Assembly: GCF_035621455.1 (NCBI RefSeq)
Contig: NZ_CP141822.1
Coordinates: 1,116,001-1,180,000, forward strand
Direction: 5' to 3'
Length of the DNA stretch: 64,000 nt
From: Vibrio natriegens NBRC 15636 = ATCC 14048 = DSM 759
GTDB taxonomy: Bacteria; Pseudomonadota; Gammaproteobacteria; Enterobacterales; Vibrionaceae
Within the stretch, counting starts at the first letter, position 1. The number at the start of each line of letters is the position of its first letter. Both the position numbers and the translations under genes were made by a program. Positions 55,850 through 64,000 of this stretch are shown here, piece after piece. A model generated the notes under the pieces. That model worked only from the letters and a program-made list of their open reading frames with translations. It was not told the DNA's origin and made no database searches.

Positions 55850-55904
55850 CAATAGCTAGCGAAACCCACAAGTCAACGTAAGTTCGGACCTGCTGAATTC
55901 ATGT

Positions 55905-56861
55905 TTAAATCAAATCCAGAGAATTCAACATGATGATCCCTAGGGTGCAAGTTAGTGTGGAAAGGACGGTGGTCATAGCAATAATGTTGGCCGCCAGTAC
56001 AGAGTTTGCGCCCATAGAACGGGCCATGACGTAACTTGCTGCCGCAACGGGCGAAGCGTTCATAAAGAACAAAATGCCTAGCTCAACACCTCTGAATCCG
56101 ACCAAATACGCACCTAATGTGATTACCGCAGGTGCTACCAGAAGTTTGTAACTACTGGCAAACCATGATGGGCCTTTCTCTTGTCTCATTAAGCGCAAAT
56201 TCAATGATCCGCCCGTGCATAACAATGCAAGTGGTAATGTCATCTTCGACAAGTAATTACCTGCATCAATCGCAATTTTAGGCACAGGGATCGACAGTAT
56301 GTAAAAAAGCATCCCGAGCACGATGGATATAATCAACGGGTTTTTAGTCAGCGTGCGAAACATCAACTTTGTGGCCTGAGAGACGGATGTCGCGCCTTTA
56401 GGTGATAAGCAGATAACCGCTTGTACGTTATAGATAAAGGTGGTGACAGCTACATAAAGAGCGGCTAACGCGACGCCTGATGGACCATAAGCACTAGACA
56501 CATAAGCAAGACCTATGATGCCCGTATTAGCACGATATCCGCCTTGCACCAGCACTCCTTGATCAGGGGAGGTCGGAAATAACAACTTGACGGAAATGTA
56601 GGTAAAAACAAAAAATGAAATACTGGCGATGATGCCATAGTTGACGAAATTACTGGCTGAAGCGAAGTCATGTTCTGAAGACACAATGCTGATGAATAGC
56701 ATAGCTGGAAGTGTCACCTTGAAGACCAGCTTTGACCCCACATCGATAAAGTTATTATCAATCAAGCCAACTCGTTTAAAGACCACCCCGAGCACTAGCA
56801 TCAAACAGATAGGGCCTGTAATCGATAGAGAAAATTGCAACTGATTTAAAACCGAGTCCAT
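55905..56861 (-). CDS. AEC-family transporter (auxin efflux carrier type)
   Basis: This 318-residue membrane protein has about ten hydrophobic helices. The N-terminus has FSLSITGPICLMLVLGVVFKR, GYRANTGIIGLAYVSSAYG lies near 108-126 and the C-terminal half holds FFMNASPVAAASYVMARSMG near 264-283. This family includes the malonate carrier MdcF, and an mdc cluster lies 7 kb away without its own MdcF, so malonate uptake is a possible job. The gene is alone on the minus strand, convergent with marR. Confidence 0.85.
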   Translation of the reverse strand: MDSVLNQLQFSLSITGPICLMLVLGVVFKRVGLIDNNFIDVGSKLVFKVTLPAMLFISIVSSEHDFASASNFVNYGIIASISFFVFTYISVKLLFPTSPDQGVLVQGGYRANTGIIGLAYVSSAYGPSGVALAALYVAVTTFIYNVQAVICLSPKGATSVSQATKLMFRTLTKNPLIISIVLGMLFYILSIPVPKIAIDAGNYLSKMTLPLALLCTGGSLNLRLMRQEKGPSWFASSYKLLVAPAVITLGAYLVGFRGVELGILFFMNASPVAAASYVMARSMGANSVLAANIIAMTTVLSTLTCTLGIIMLNSLDLI

Positions 56862-56967
56862 TCGGGTACCCGTTGAGAAAAGTTATTATTGTTTAAGCTA
56901 TTAAGCCACAAACTAGGGGGAGAGGAACAGTAGAATGATGAAATTCTATTCAGTTTTTTCACTTAAT

Positions 56968-57016
56968 AAAAAGCCGGGACTTGAAGTGACCCCTTAAAGA
57001 AGCATGCTCCGGCTTT
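56968..57016 (-). terminator. miaE terminator, long-loop hairpin
   Basis: AAAGCCGG and CCGGCTTT pair across about 31 bases. On the minus strand the stem ends in TTTTTATT, downstream of the miaE stop. Confidence 0.6.
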
Positions 57017-57037
57017 ATTCTATTTTTTATCCGACGA

Positions 57038-57808
57038 TTAAGCGGGTACGCCACTGTGGAATTTGAAATCTTCGTCTGGCGTTAAGATGAGATCCGCTTC
57101 GACACGTCCAAAGTATTTGATGCGTTCGCTAATGTCTTTCCCTGCGATTTGCTCAGCCAGCACCAAATAGTCTTGGTAATGACGGGCCTCAGAACGCAGC
57201 AGAGAAATGTAGAACTTAGCGATATCTTCTTCCATATGTGGTGCCAGTTTCGCAAAGCGCTCACATGAGCGAGCTTCTATGTATGCGCCAATGATCAGCT
57301 TATCGATCAACGTTTCTGGCTCGTGGGTTTTCATATGAGAGATCAGCCCTTTAGCATAGCGACTTGCCGGGATGTTCTGGTATTCAATGTCACGGCTTTC
57401 CATAATCTCCAGCACTTGATAAAAGTGGTGTAACTCTTCTTTGATCAAAAGCACCATCTTATCAATTAGATCCTGGCTATACGGTGAGTCTGATTTCGCC
57501 ATGATTGATTTGGAAATATTACTTTTGCCTTTCAATGTTTCTAATGAGCCAACATTGCGATAAGCGAAGTCTTCGTAGGGTTTAAACCAGTCTAGTAACG
57601 CGTGTGAACTGTTTTGATCAACGGCGTATTTCCGTATCAAAAACATGGCTGACTGGCCTGCTTTGAGCTCGCAAAGTAGGTGGTCTAACAAAATGGTTTG
57701 AAGATTTTCTGGTTTCTTGGCTTCTTCAACCCACGCATCAGGTGTGCTGCACTGTAGAAACTGGTTGATAGGAGCAAGAAGATCTTGATAGGCGTCTAAA
57801 TTTATCAT
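57038..57808 (-). CDS. miaE: tRNA-(ms2io6A) hydroxylase MiaE
   Basis: MiaE hydroxylates 2-methylthio-N6-isopentenyladenosine at tRNA position 37 with a di-iron centre. The 256 residues show the Glu/His ligand helices: LLCELKAGQSAM near 44-55, KEELHHFYQVLEIM near 127-140, GAYIEARSCERFAKLAPH near 177-194 and LRSEARHYQDYLVLAEQ near 209-225. It is a ferritin-like helical protein without membrane segments. It is the only gene of its group; a strong hairpin (57862) separates it from the next minus-strand gene. Confidence 0.93.
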   Translation of the reverse strand: MINLDAYQDLLAPINQFLQCSTPDAWVEEAKKPENLQTILLDHLLCELKAGQSAMFLIRKYAVDQNSSHALLDWFKPYEDFAYRNVGSLETLKGKSNISKSIMAKSDSPYSQDLIDKMVLLIKEELHHFYQVLEIMESRDIEYQNIPASRYAKGLISHMKTHEPETLIDKLIIGAYIEARSCERFAKLAPHMEEDIAKFYISLLRSEARHYQDYLVLAEQIAGKDISERIKYFGRVEADLILTPDEDFKFHSGVPA

Positions 57809-57859
57809 GTTAATTTAATACTTTACGTTCTGATTTTTATCCACTGGTGGCCTGGATAC

Positions 57860-57885
57860 AAAAAAGGCTGCCAGAGCAGCCTTTT
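57860..57885. terminator. Terminator of the coiled-coil protein gene
   Basis: AAAAGGCTGC and GCAGCCTTTT form a 10-bp stem around CAGA, with A and T runs on both sides, between the minus-strand gene ending at 57911 and miaE. Confidence 0.85.
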
Positions 57886-57910
57886 CCATGAGTGGAAAGC
57901 TAAGCAGATA

Positions 57911-58675
57911 TTACCACTTTTTCTTCTCACCGAAGAGCACTTCCATATCATTGTCACGCTCTTTATCGGCCAGTTGCTGAATTTCTGCGTTGTTTTTATC
58001 TTGGCGTCTTTTATCTAAATCACCCAGCATATCTTCAAGCTTTTGTTTGGCCTGAATTGAATAAGCATCATTTTTGGTACTTAACGCGTCAATGCCTTTA
58101 CGTAGAAGCTGAAGTGCAGTGCCTGGTTGACCACGCGCAATAGAGTCGTTGGCTCTTTTTATTACGTTTTCGATATTGATGCGGATTTGGATCGTTTCCA
58201 AGCGCGCGTTCTCACTAACGTAAGTCTGAGTATCTAATCGACCTTTATTGTGCTCGTTACGAACCGTGTCTCTCAGGCGTTTCACCAGTTTGAGCATCGC
58301 AATGGCTTGTTTATCGCTGCTTGGCATTTTGAATGCCGTACTGTCACCAGCTTGCTCGTTTAATTTTAACTGGACAATTTGCTGCTTGAGATTTTCGACC
58401 CGCTGGGAGAGCTGCTTATTTTTTGGATCGAGTTGTTGCATCGCTTCTAAGGCGTCAAGAATTCGATTGTTCAGGCATAGCAGAAGATCATGGCTGAAAG
58501 GAATATGGTGAGCGTGACCAATAAGTTCTTCAGTACCGTCAATTAAAGCAACGTAACGAGCGGATTCCTGTCTTCTTGCCGTTTCGACTTTGACCTTGTA
58601 TTGCAACATCATGTTATAGCCTAGGATCAAGACCAATAAGATGGCTACCAAAGCGATTATTAAACCAATATTCAT
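57911..58675 (-). CDS. Membrane-anchored coiled-coil protein of unknown function
   Basis: I start at ATG 58675 (MNIGLIIALVAILLVLILGY), giving 254 residues with an N-terminal membrane anchor at about 4-20. The open frame extends 23 codons upstream but without a better ribosome site. The rest is charged and helical: VKVETARRQESARY, then heptad-like stretches (QLSQRVENLKQQIVQLKLNE, about 97-116) and a tetratricopeptide-like block RANDSIARGQPGTALQLLRKG near 180-200. A basic tail FGEKKKW closes it. It is convergent with nothing and diverges from cysB across about 320 bases. I do not recognise a named family. Confidence 0.7.
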   Translation of the reverse strand: MNIGLIIALVAILLVLILGYNMMLQYKVKVETARRQESARYVALIDGTEELIGHAHHIPFSHDLLLCLNNRILDALEAMQQLDPKNKQLSQRVENLKQQIVQLKLNEQAGDSTAFKMPSSDKQAIAMLKLVKRLRDTVRNEHNKGRLDTQTYVSENARLETIQIRINIENVIKRANDSIARGQPGTALQLLRKGIDALSTKNDAYSIQAKQKLEDMLGDLDKRRQDKNNAEIQQLADKERDNDMEVLFGEKKKW

Positions 58676-58990
58676 ATCTTTGCGTCTGCTTTTAGTTTCT
58701 ACGGCTAGCGCTAAAGAATACATGAATCTCAACGAGCAAGGCACCCTATTTATCGGATTATTTAGCCCGCCACACGTTTTAATTTATATGGATTCGCTCG
58801 CATCTATAAAGCAGCATTTAAACGATTCAATCATGCGCATATTAATTTGCTTCTAATTTTTTAGTATGAGTTTGAGATATATGTTAGAAAGTACTGTTCA
58901 TTTGGCAGATGTCGCGTTATAACTAATTATTATATCACTCAAAAGAGTGATGATTTTTGCTTTCGATTTTAGTGTCTCGGGAACGAGTAA

Positions 58991-59974
<984 letters not shown>

Positions 59975-60038
59975 CGATGAATTACATGCCCATACCCAAG
60001 CCGAGTGTTTCGGAAAGGGTTGGTTAGGTATATAATTC

Positions 60039-60061
60039 GCCCCCGCTAGTGTGGTGGGGGC
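60039..60061 (+). promoter_or_regulatory. Hairpin that could occlude the ribosome site of the METTL25-like gene
   Basis: GCCCCC (60039-60044) pairs with GGGGGC (60056-60061). The latter is the only Shine-Dalgarno-like sequence before ATG 60065. A TATAAT at 60031-60036 could be a -10 box, in which case the transcript would begin inside the stem and avoid it. Confidence 0.35.
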
Positions 60062-60064
60062 TTA

Positions 60065-61258
60065 ATGAATACTCGATTCCAATTTATTAATGACTGTCTG
60101 ATTGACAACCAATCGTTGTGGCGATTTGATCCATTCCAAAGCAGCATTCATCCAGTACTACCTTGGCAAGAACAGTATCCCGATCTTTGTCAGTGGTTAG
60201 CGTCACTGTCTCCTCTTGAAATTGAACGCTTAAAAGCAAAACCTGAAGAAGCGTTGGCTGAAATTAGCGCTTACCTACCAGTACTTAAATTACTGTCTGA
60301 GCATACCCACTTAGAAACGGTACCACTCAAAGGTTTGGATCTTGACCGCGGTTTAGACAGCGGTGTTCCTGGTCGTAAACTTGAGCAAATAGTTGCCATG
60401 GGAGAAGCCGCAATCCAAAGCCATTATGGTGAAGAATGGCTCGAGTGGTGCTCGGGTAAGGGGTATCTTGGACGTATTCTGACCACACAAACGGATCAGC
60501 CTGTTACCAGCTTTGAATATCAACAATCGTTATGCGATTCGGGACAGTCGGCGGCTAATGAACATCAATGGAAGATGACGTTTATTCAAGGCGACGCATT
60601 TGATGCCAAAGCGAAAGCGGTTTTTAAGCCTACGCAACATGCCGTTGCGCTGCATGCTTGTGGTGACTTACATATTCGTTTGCTTCAGTACGGCTGTGAA
60701 GCAGGAGTCTCGGCAATGACGATTTCTCCGTGCTGTTATCACCTTATTCAGGGCGAAACGTATCAACCATTGTCCGAGATTGCTCAACACTCTACGTTAG
60801 TGCTGTCGAAACAAGAACTTCGTATTCCATTGCAACAAACGGTGACGGGTGGGGAACGTGTCCGCCGTCATCGTCAGCAAGAAATGATTTTCAGGCTTGG
60901 CTTTGATCTAATCACTCGTCAGGTGCTAGGCATTGAAGAATACCAACCGGTCCCGAGTATCCGCAAATCACAGTTGAGTGAAGGGTTTGAGGCATTTTGT
61001 TTGTGGGCGGCAGAGCAAAAGGCGATCGATATCAGTCAGTCGATTGACTTTAATAAGTTCGAAACCTTAGCGGAACAGCGCTTTTGGCATATGGAAAGAA
61101 TGAGCTTAGTTCAGCTGGTATTTCAGCGTCCATTAGAGCTTTGGCTCGCATTAGATAAAGTACTTTATCTTGAGCAACGTGGTTATCGTGCCAGTTTGTC
61201 GGAGTTTTGCTCTAAAACTGTCACGCCTCGAAATATTTTAATTTGTGCATATAAGTAA
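60065..61258 (+). CDS. Methyltransferase-domain protein, METTL25/Trm13-like
   Basis: This 397-residue soluble protein has a class I methyltransferase core. The SAM-binding segment WCSGKGYLGRILT is near 128-140 and CGDLHIRLLQYGC near 200-212, followed by TISPCCYHLIQG near 219-230, the CCYH mark of Trm13/METTL25-type proteins. In Trm13 that domain methylates tRNA 2'-O positions. The substrate here is unknown. The N-terminal 100 residues (LRKPEEALAEI-like helices) are specific to this group. It follows cysB by 90 bases with no terminator seen, so co-transcription is possible. Confidence 0.82.
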   Translation: MNTRFQFINDCLIDNQSLWRFDPFQSSIHPVLPWQEQYPDLCQWLASLSPLEIERLKAKPEEALAEISAYLPVLKLLSEHTHLETVPLKGLDLDRGLDSGVPGRKLEQIVAMGEAAIQSHYGEEWLEWCSGKGYLGRILTTQTDQPVTSFEYQQSLCDSGQSAANEHQWKMTFIQGDAFDAKAKAVFKPTQHAVALHACGDLHIRLLQYGCEAGVSAMTISPCCYHLIQGETYQPLSEIAQHSTLVLSKQELRIPLQQTVTGGERVRRHRQQEMIFRLGFDLITRQVLGIEEYQPVPSIRKSQLSEGFEAFCLWAAEQKAIDISQSIDFNKFETLAEQRFWHMERMSLVQLVFQRPLELWLALDKVLYLEQRGYRASLSEFCSKTVTPRNILICAYK

Positions 61259-61291
61259 TGGTTATTATTTATATCTAAATGCTCTATAGGA

Positions 61292-61317
61292 AAAAGCCCA
61301 CCTGCTAGTGGGCTTTT
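61292..61317. terminator. Terminator between the convergent methyltransferase and ald genes
   Basis: AAAAGCCCAC and GTGGGCTTTT form a perfect 10-bp stem around CTGCTA, with A and T runs for both strands. Confidence 0.9.
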
Positions 61318-61353
61318 GTAAACAAAACGTGACAAAAATGAATTATTTTGTCA

Positions 61354-62478
61354 TTAGTTGAACATTGCAATCGCTTGCTCTGCTTCTACATATTCAAGAC
61401 CAAAGCTGTCGGCAACTTCTTTACAAGTCACTTTGCCGTGAATAACGTTTAGTCCTTCAAGGAAACCTTTCTCGTCGAGAAGGGCTTTTTGGTAGCCTTT
61501 ATTCGCCAGTTTCAAAATGTAAGGTAACGTTGCGTTGTTCAATGCAAAAGTAGAAGTACGGGCAACGGCACCTGGCATGTTTGCTACGCAGTAGTGAACG
61601 ACTTCATCGACGATGTATGTCGGTTCTGCGTGAGTGGTTGCGTGCGATGTTTCAAAGCAACCACCTTGGTCGATAGCTACATCAACTACCGCTGCGCCTG
61701 GCTTCATCTTCGCAATGTGTTCTTTTGTCACCAGTTTAGGTGCAGCTGCACCCGGGATAAGAACTGCGCCAATTACTAGGTCAGCTTCTACAACATGCTT
61801 CTCAATCGCGTCTTCTGTAGAATAAACGACTTTAGCGCGGCCTTGGAATTCTTCGTCCAGTTTACGCAGAGTATCGACATTACGATCAAGAATAGTGACG
61901 TCTGCACGAAGGCCCACAGCCATACGAGCTGCGTTTGCGCCAACGACACCGCCGCCCACAATGACGACTTTTGCAGGTTCAACACCAGGTACGCCGCCAA
62001 GCAGTAAACCACGACCACCGTGTGATTTTTCTAGCGTTTGTGCACCTGCTTGAATAGACATCCGACCTGCTACTTCAGACATTGGTGCTAACAGTGGCAA
62101 ACGACCCATATTATCTGTTACAGTCTCATAGGCTATACAGACAGCTTTGCTCTTGATTAGCTCATCAGTTTGTGGAAAATCTGGTGCTAGGTGTAAATAA
62201 GTAAATAAAATTTGCCCTTCGCGGAGCATTGCTCTCTCGACTGCTTGGGGTTCTTTAACTTTTACTATCATGTCTGCTTGCGCGAAAACGTCTGCAGCAT
62301 GAGGGAGAATGGATGCGCCGACAGCGATGTAATCATCGTCTGTAAAACCAATGCCGGCACCTGCGTTGGTCTCAACTAAAACTTGGTGACCATGTGAGAT
62401 TAACTCTCTCACGCTTGCTGGGATCATACCGACACGATATTCGTGGTTTTTGATTTCCTTAGGTACGCCAATGATCAT
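61354..62478 (-). CDS. ald: Alanine dehydrogenase
   Basis: Ald interconverts L-alanine and pyruvate with NAD and ammonia. The 374 residues match the hexameric family. The substrate region [19 protein letters not shown] is at 7-25 and Lys/His catalytic residues lie near 75-96. The NAD-binding [20 protein letters not shown] is near 170-189, and [19 protein letters not shown] near 268-286 is characteristic. It diverges from lrp across 156 bases that contain a perfect palindrome (62563), so Lrp control is likely. Confidence 0.96.
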   Translation of the reverse strand: MIIGVPKEIKNHEYRVGMIPASVRELISHGHQVLVETNAGAGIGFTDDDYIAVGASILPHAADVFAQADMIVKVKEPQAVERAMLREGQILFTYLHLAPDFPQTDELIKSKAVCIAYETVTDNMGRLPLLAPMSEVAGRMSIQAGAQTLEKSHGGRGLLLGGVPGVEPAKVVIVGGGVVGANAARMAVGLRADVTILDRNVDTLRKLDEEFQGRAKVVYSTEDAIEKHVVEADLVIGAVLIPGAAAPKLVTKEHIAKMKPGAAVVDVAIDQGGCFETSHATTHAEPTYIVDEVVHYCVANMPGAVARTSTFALNNATLPYILKLANKGYQKALLDEKGFLEGLNVIHGKVTCKEVADSFGLEYVEAEQAIAMFN

Positions 62479-62562
62479 CCTGTATCCTCTTTCTATAATG
62501 GTTATTTTAACTATTTGTAGGGTGTTATTATCGAATTAATAGCTAGTATAGTTATAGATTTG

Positions 62563-62584
62563 TAATATTTGGCACCAAATATTA
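62563..62584. promoter_or_regulatory. Palindrome in the ald-lrp gap
   Basis: TAATATTTGG and CCAAATATTA form a perfect 10-bp inverted repeat around CA, about 50 bases before lrp and 85 before ald. AT-rich symmetry is compatible with Lrp binding or with another dimeric factor. Confidence 0.55.
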
Positions 62585-62634
62585 AAAAGTTGTAGTATAT
62601 TTTTTTGCAAGGAAGTAATAAGGTGGAATAAAAA

Positions 62635-63129
62635 ATGGCAGACAACTATAAAAAGCCGTCCAAGGAACTAGACCGTATCGACCGCAACATTCTTAATGAA
62701 TTGCAGAAAGACGGTCGTATTTCGAACGTAGAACTTTCAAAGCGTGTTGGTCTTTCGCCAACGCCGTGTTTGGAGCGTGTACGTCGATTAGAACGTCAGG
62801 GGTACATTACAGGGTATACTGCGTTACTGAATCCGCAGTTTTTGGACGCTTCACTTTTAGTGTTCGTTGAAATTACGTTAAACCGTGGCGCACCAGATGT
62901 GTTCGAGCAGTTTAACTCTGCGGTTCAAAAACTGGATGATATCCAAGAATGTCATCTAGTATCAGGTGACTTTGACTATCTTCTTAAAACTCGTGTATCA
63001 GATATGGGTGCTTACCGTCGACTACTTGGCGATACGCTTCTACGTTTACCTGGTGTAAACGACACTCGTACATACGTTGTTATGGAAGAAGTGAAACAAT
63101 CTAACCAGCTTGTGATTAAAACTCGTTAA
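62635..63129 (+). CDS. lrp: Leucine-responsive regulatory protein Lrp
   Basis: Lrp is a global regulator of amino-acid and transport genes that responds to leucine or alanine. The 164 residues match the family. The helix-turn-helix is at about 17-60 (LDRIDRNILNELQKDGRISN, then ELSKRVGLSPTPCLERVRRL). The RAM effector domain follows (LLVFVEITLNRGAPDVFEQF, ECHLVSGDFDYLLKTRVSDM). Its divergence from ald and a palindrome between them fit direct control. ftsK follows downstream, as in many gammaproteobacteria. Confidence 0.95.
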   Translation: MADNYKKPSKELDRIDRNILNELQKDGRISNVELSKRVGLSPTPCLERVRRLERQGYITGYTALLNPQFLDASLLVFVEITLNRGAPDVFEQFNSAVQKLDDIQECHLVSGDFDYLLKTRVSDMGAYRRLLGDTLLRLPGVNDTRTYVVMEEVKQSNQLVIKTR

Positions 63130-63213
63130 TTTCTTGCAAAGAAAGCGGTATATGCTTCCGCTTTCGGCATTGAGTAATTGGGTTTTTCTCTTTGATATGG
63201 TTAAATCAATTTA

Positions 63214-63244
63214 CCGAGCGGCTTTATGCCGCTCGGAATGTTTT
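63214..63244 (+). terminator. lrp terminator
   Basis: CCGAGCGGC and GCCGCTCGG form a 9-bp stem around TTTAT, followed by AATGTTTTG. A weaker hairpin (GAAAGCGG with CCGCTTTC, 63141-63165) precedes it. Confidence 0.75.
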
Positions 63245-63281
63245 GCAAATTCCTAATTCATTTCCATATTCAAGTTGATTT

Positions 63282-64000
63282 ATGTTCAAAGAGAACGCAA
63301 AGAAAGTCGAAACCATCATCAAAACAAGTGAAGAGCCTCAGTCTTCACGCTTAAATGGCTTCCAACGCTTGAAAGAGTGCTGCTTTATTGTGGGCGTTCT
63401 TAGCTCGGTATTGCTTGCTGTAGCGTTATTTACCTTTAGCCCGGCCGATCCTTCCTGGTCCCAAACTGCTTGGGGAGGAGAGATCGATAATGCGGGTGGC
63501 CTGTTTGGCGCTTGGCTAGCCGATACTCTATTTTTCACGTTTGGCTCACTGGCTTACCCTCTGCCTTTCTTATTGGCTGCGGCGGCATGGGTGCTTTGTC
63601 GTAAGCGCGGCGAAGACGAGCCAATCGATCTTATGCTTTGGGGCACAAGACTACTTGGTCTTGTTGTTCTCATTATGACCAGTTGTGGTTTGGCCGATAT
63701 TAATTTCGATGATATCTGGTATTTCTCATCGGGTGGCGTTGTAGGCGACGTACTCTCCAGCCTGGCATTACCTACACTCAATATTTTGGGGACCACGTTA
63801 GTTCTGCTGTTTTTGTGGGGCGCGGGCTTTACTCTGTTTACCGGAATATCTTGGTTAAACATTGTCGAATGGTTAGGTGATCGCTCCCTAGGGTTAGTCA
63901 ATGGTATTGCTAATAAACTCAGAGGCTCAGAGCAGGAGACACTGGAACCTCAACTCGATGAGTTTATTGAAGATAAAGTCACGACAAGACGCGTTGAGGT
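63282..64000 (+). CDS. ftsK: DNA translocase FtsK, N-terminal part (3' end outside window)
   Basis: The frame opens at ATG 63282 ([20 protein letters not shown]) and stays open to the window edge, about 239 residues. FtsK anchors at the septum by four N-terminal membrane helices and pumps DNA with its C-terminal motor. Hydrophobic segments are visible at about 34-53 ([20 protein letters not shown]), about 83-105, about 125-141 and about 166-190, with the typical [13 protein letters not shown] loop. A charged linker has begun by residue 215. The lrp-ftsK order supports the call. Confidence 0.92.
   Translation, partial: MFKENAKKVETIIKTSEEPQSSRLNGFQRLKECCFIVGVLSSVLLAVALFTFSPADPSWSQTAWGGEIDNAGGLFGAWLADTLFFTFGSLAYPLPFLLAAAAWVLCRKRGEDEPIDLMLWGTRLLGLVVLIMTSCGLADINFDDIWYFSSGGVVGDVLSSLALPTLNILGTTLVLLFLWGAGFTLFTGISWLNIVEWLGDRSLGLVNGIANKLRGSEQETLEPQLDEFIEDKVTTRRVE

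Noticed and set aside
63554..63901. Minus-strand open frame of 115 codons near the right edge
   Set aside because: The plus strand codes for the membrane domain of FtsK throughout this stretch.

Overview
The window looks like a Vibrio chromosome segment, probably chromosome 1. This is inferred from gene order and protein sequence, since no search could be run. The central block aspS-ruvC-ruvA-ruvB-cydA-cydB-cydX-ybgE-ybgC-tolQ-tolR-tolA-tolB-pal-cpoB-nadA is the ordinary gammaproteobacterial/Vibrio arrangement. cmoAB, miaE, cysB, ald/lrp and the start of ftsK also fit Vibrionaceae. Base composition is moderate. No insertion sequence, prophage, CRISPR array or rRNA was seen.

Layout. 1-2.9 kb: the 3' part of an aldehyde dehydrogenase, a 39-codon small gene and a GMC alcohol/choline-type dehydrogenase, closed by a strong terminator. 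2.9-6.6 kb (minus strand): a 50-residue acidic protein behind a palindrome, then a three-gene unit of retropepsin-like lipoprotein, 7TM/transglutaminase-like protein and ATP-grasp ligase. 6.8-9.6 kb (minus): cmoB, cmoA and a DUF72 protein. 9.9-24.4 kb (plus): aspS, Holliday-junction genes, cytochrome bd with tandem FNR-like boxes, the Tol-Pal envelope system and nadA. 24.5-27.8 kb (plus): a K+ channel, DUF350, DUF1190 and glutathionylspermidine-synthase-like ligase operon. 27.8-32.2 kb (minus): a copper-type locus with a DUF2946-like protein, MbnP-like and MbnH-like proteins, an outer-membrane barrel and a PCu(A)C chaperone. 32.3-36.3 kb: a UPF0149 protein, a hybrid sensor kinase and the alanine exporter alaE. 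36.4-38.5 kb: tRNA-Ser(GGA) followed by an AT-rich methyltransferase/HNH nuclease pair that resembles a small defence cargo. 38.6-41.0 kb: a secreted subtilisin-like protease.

41.0-48.5 kb: a malonate decarboxylase cluster (LysR regulator, mdcA, mdcB, a fused mdcC-mdcD gene, mdcE, mdcG, mdcH). 48.5-50.5 kb: an XRE-cupin regulator divergent from a BenE-type transporter, with two copies of a 20-bp operator between them. 51-55.9 kb: an RND efflux pair and a MarR regulator. 55.9-58.7 kb (minus): an AEC transporter, miaE and an unknown membrane-anchored coiled-coil protein. 59-64 kb: cysB, a METTL25-like methyltransferase, ald divergent from lrp, and the 5' end of ftsK.

The items I would look at first are the MdcC-MdcD fusion, which has an internal ribosome site, the five-gene MbnP/MbnH-type copper locus, the tRNA-proximal methyltransferase/HNH pair, and two ATP-grasp ligase operons with membrane partners. 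Several good palindromes (3162, 49274/49308, 50863, 62563) mark likely operators whose regulators can be guessed but not proven here.
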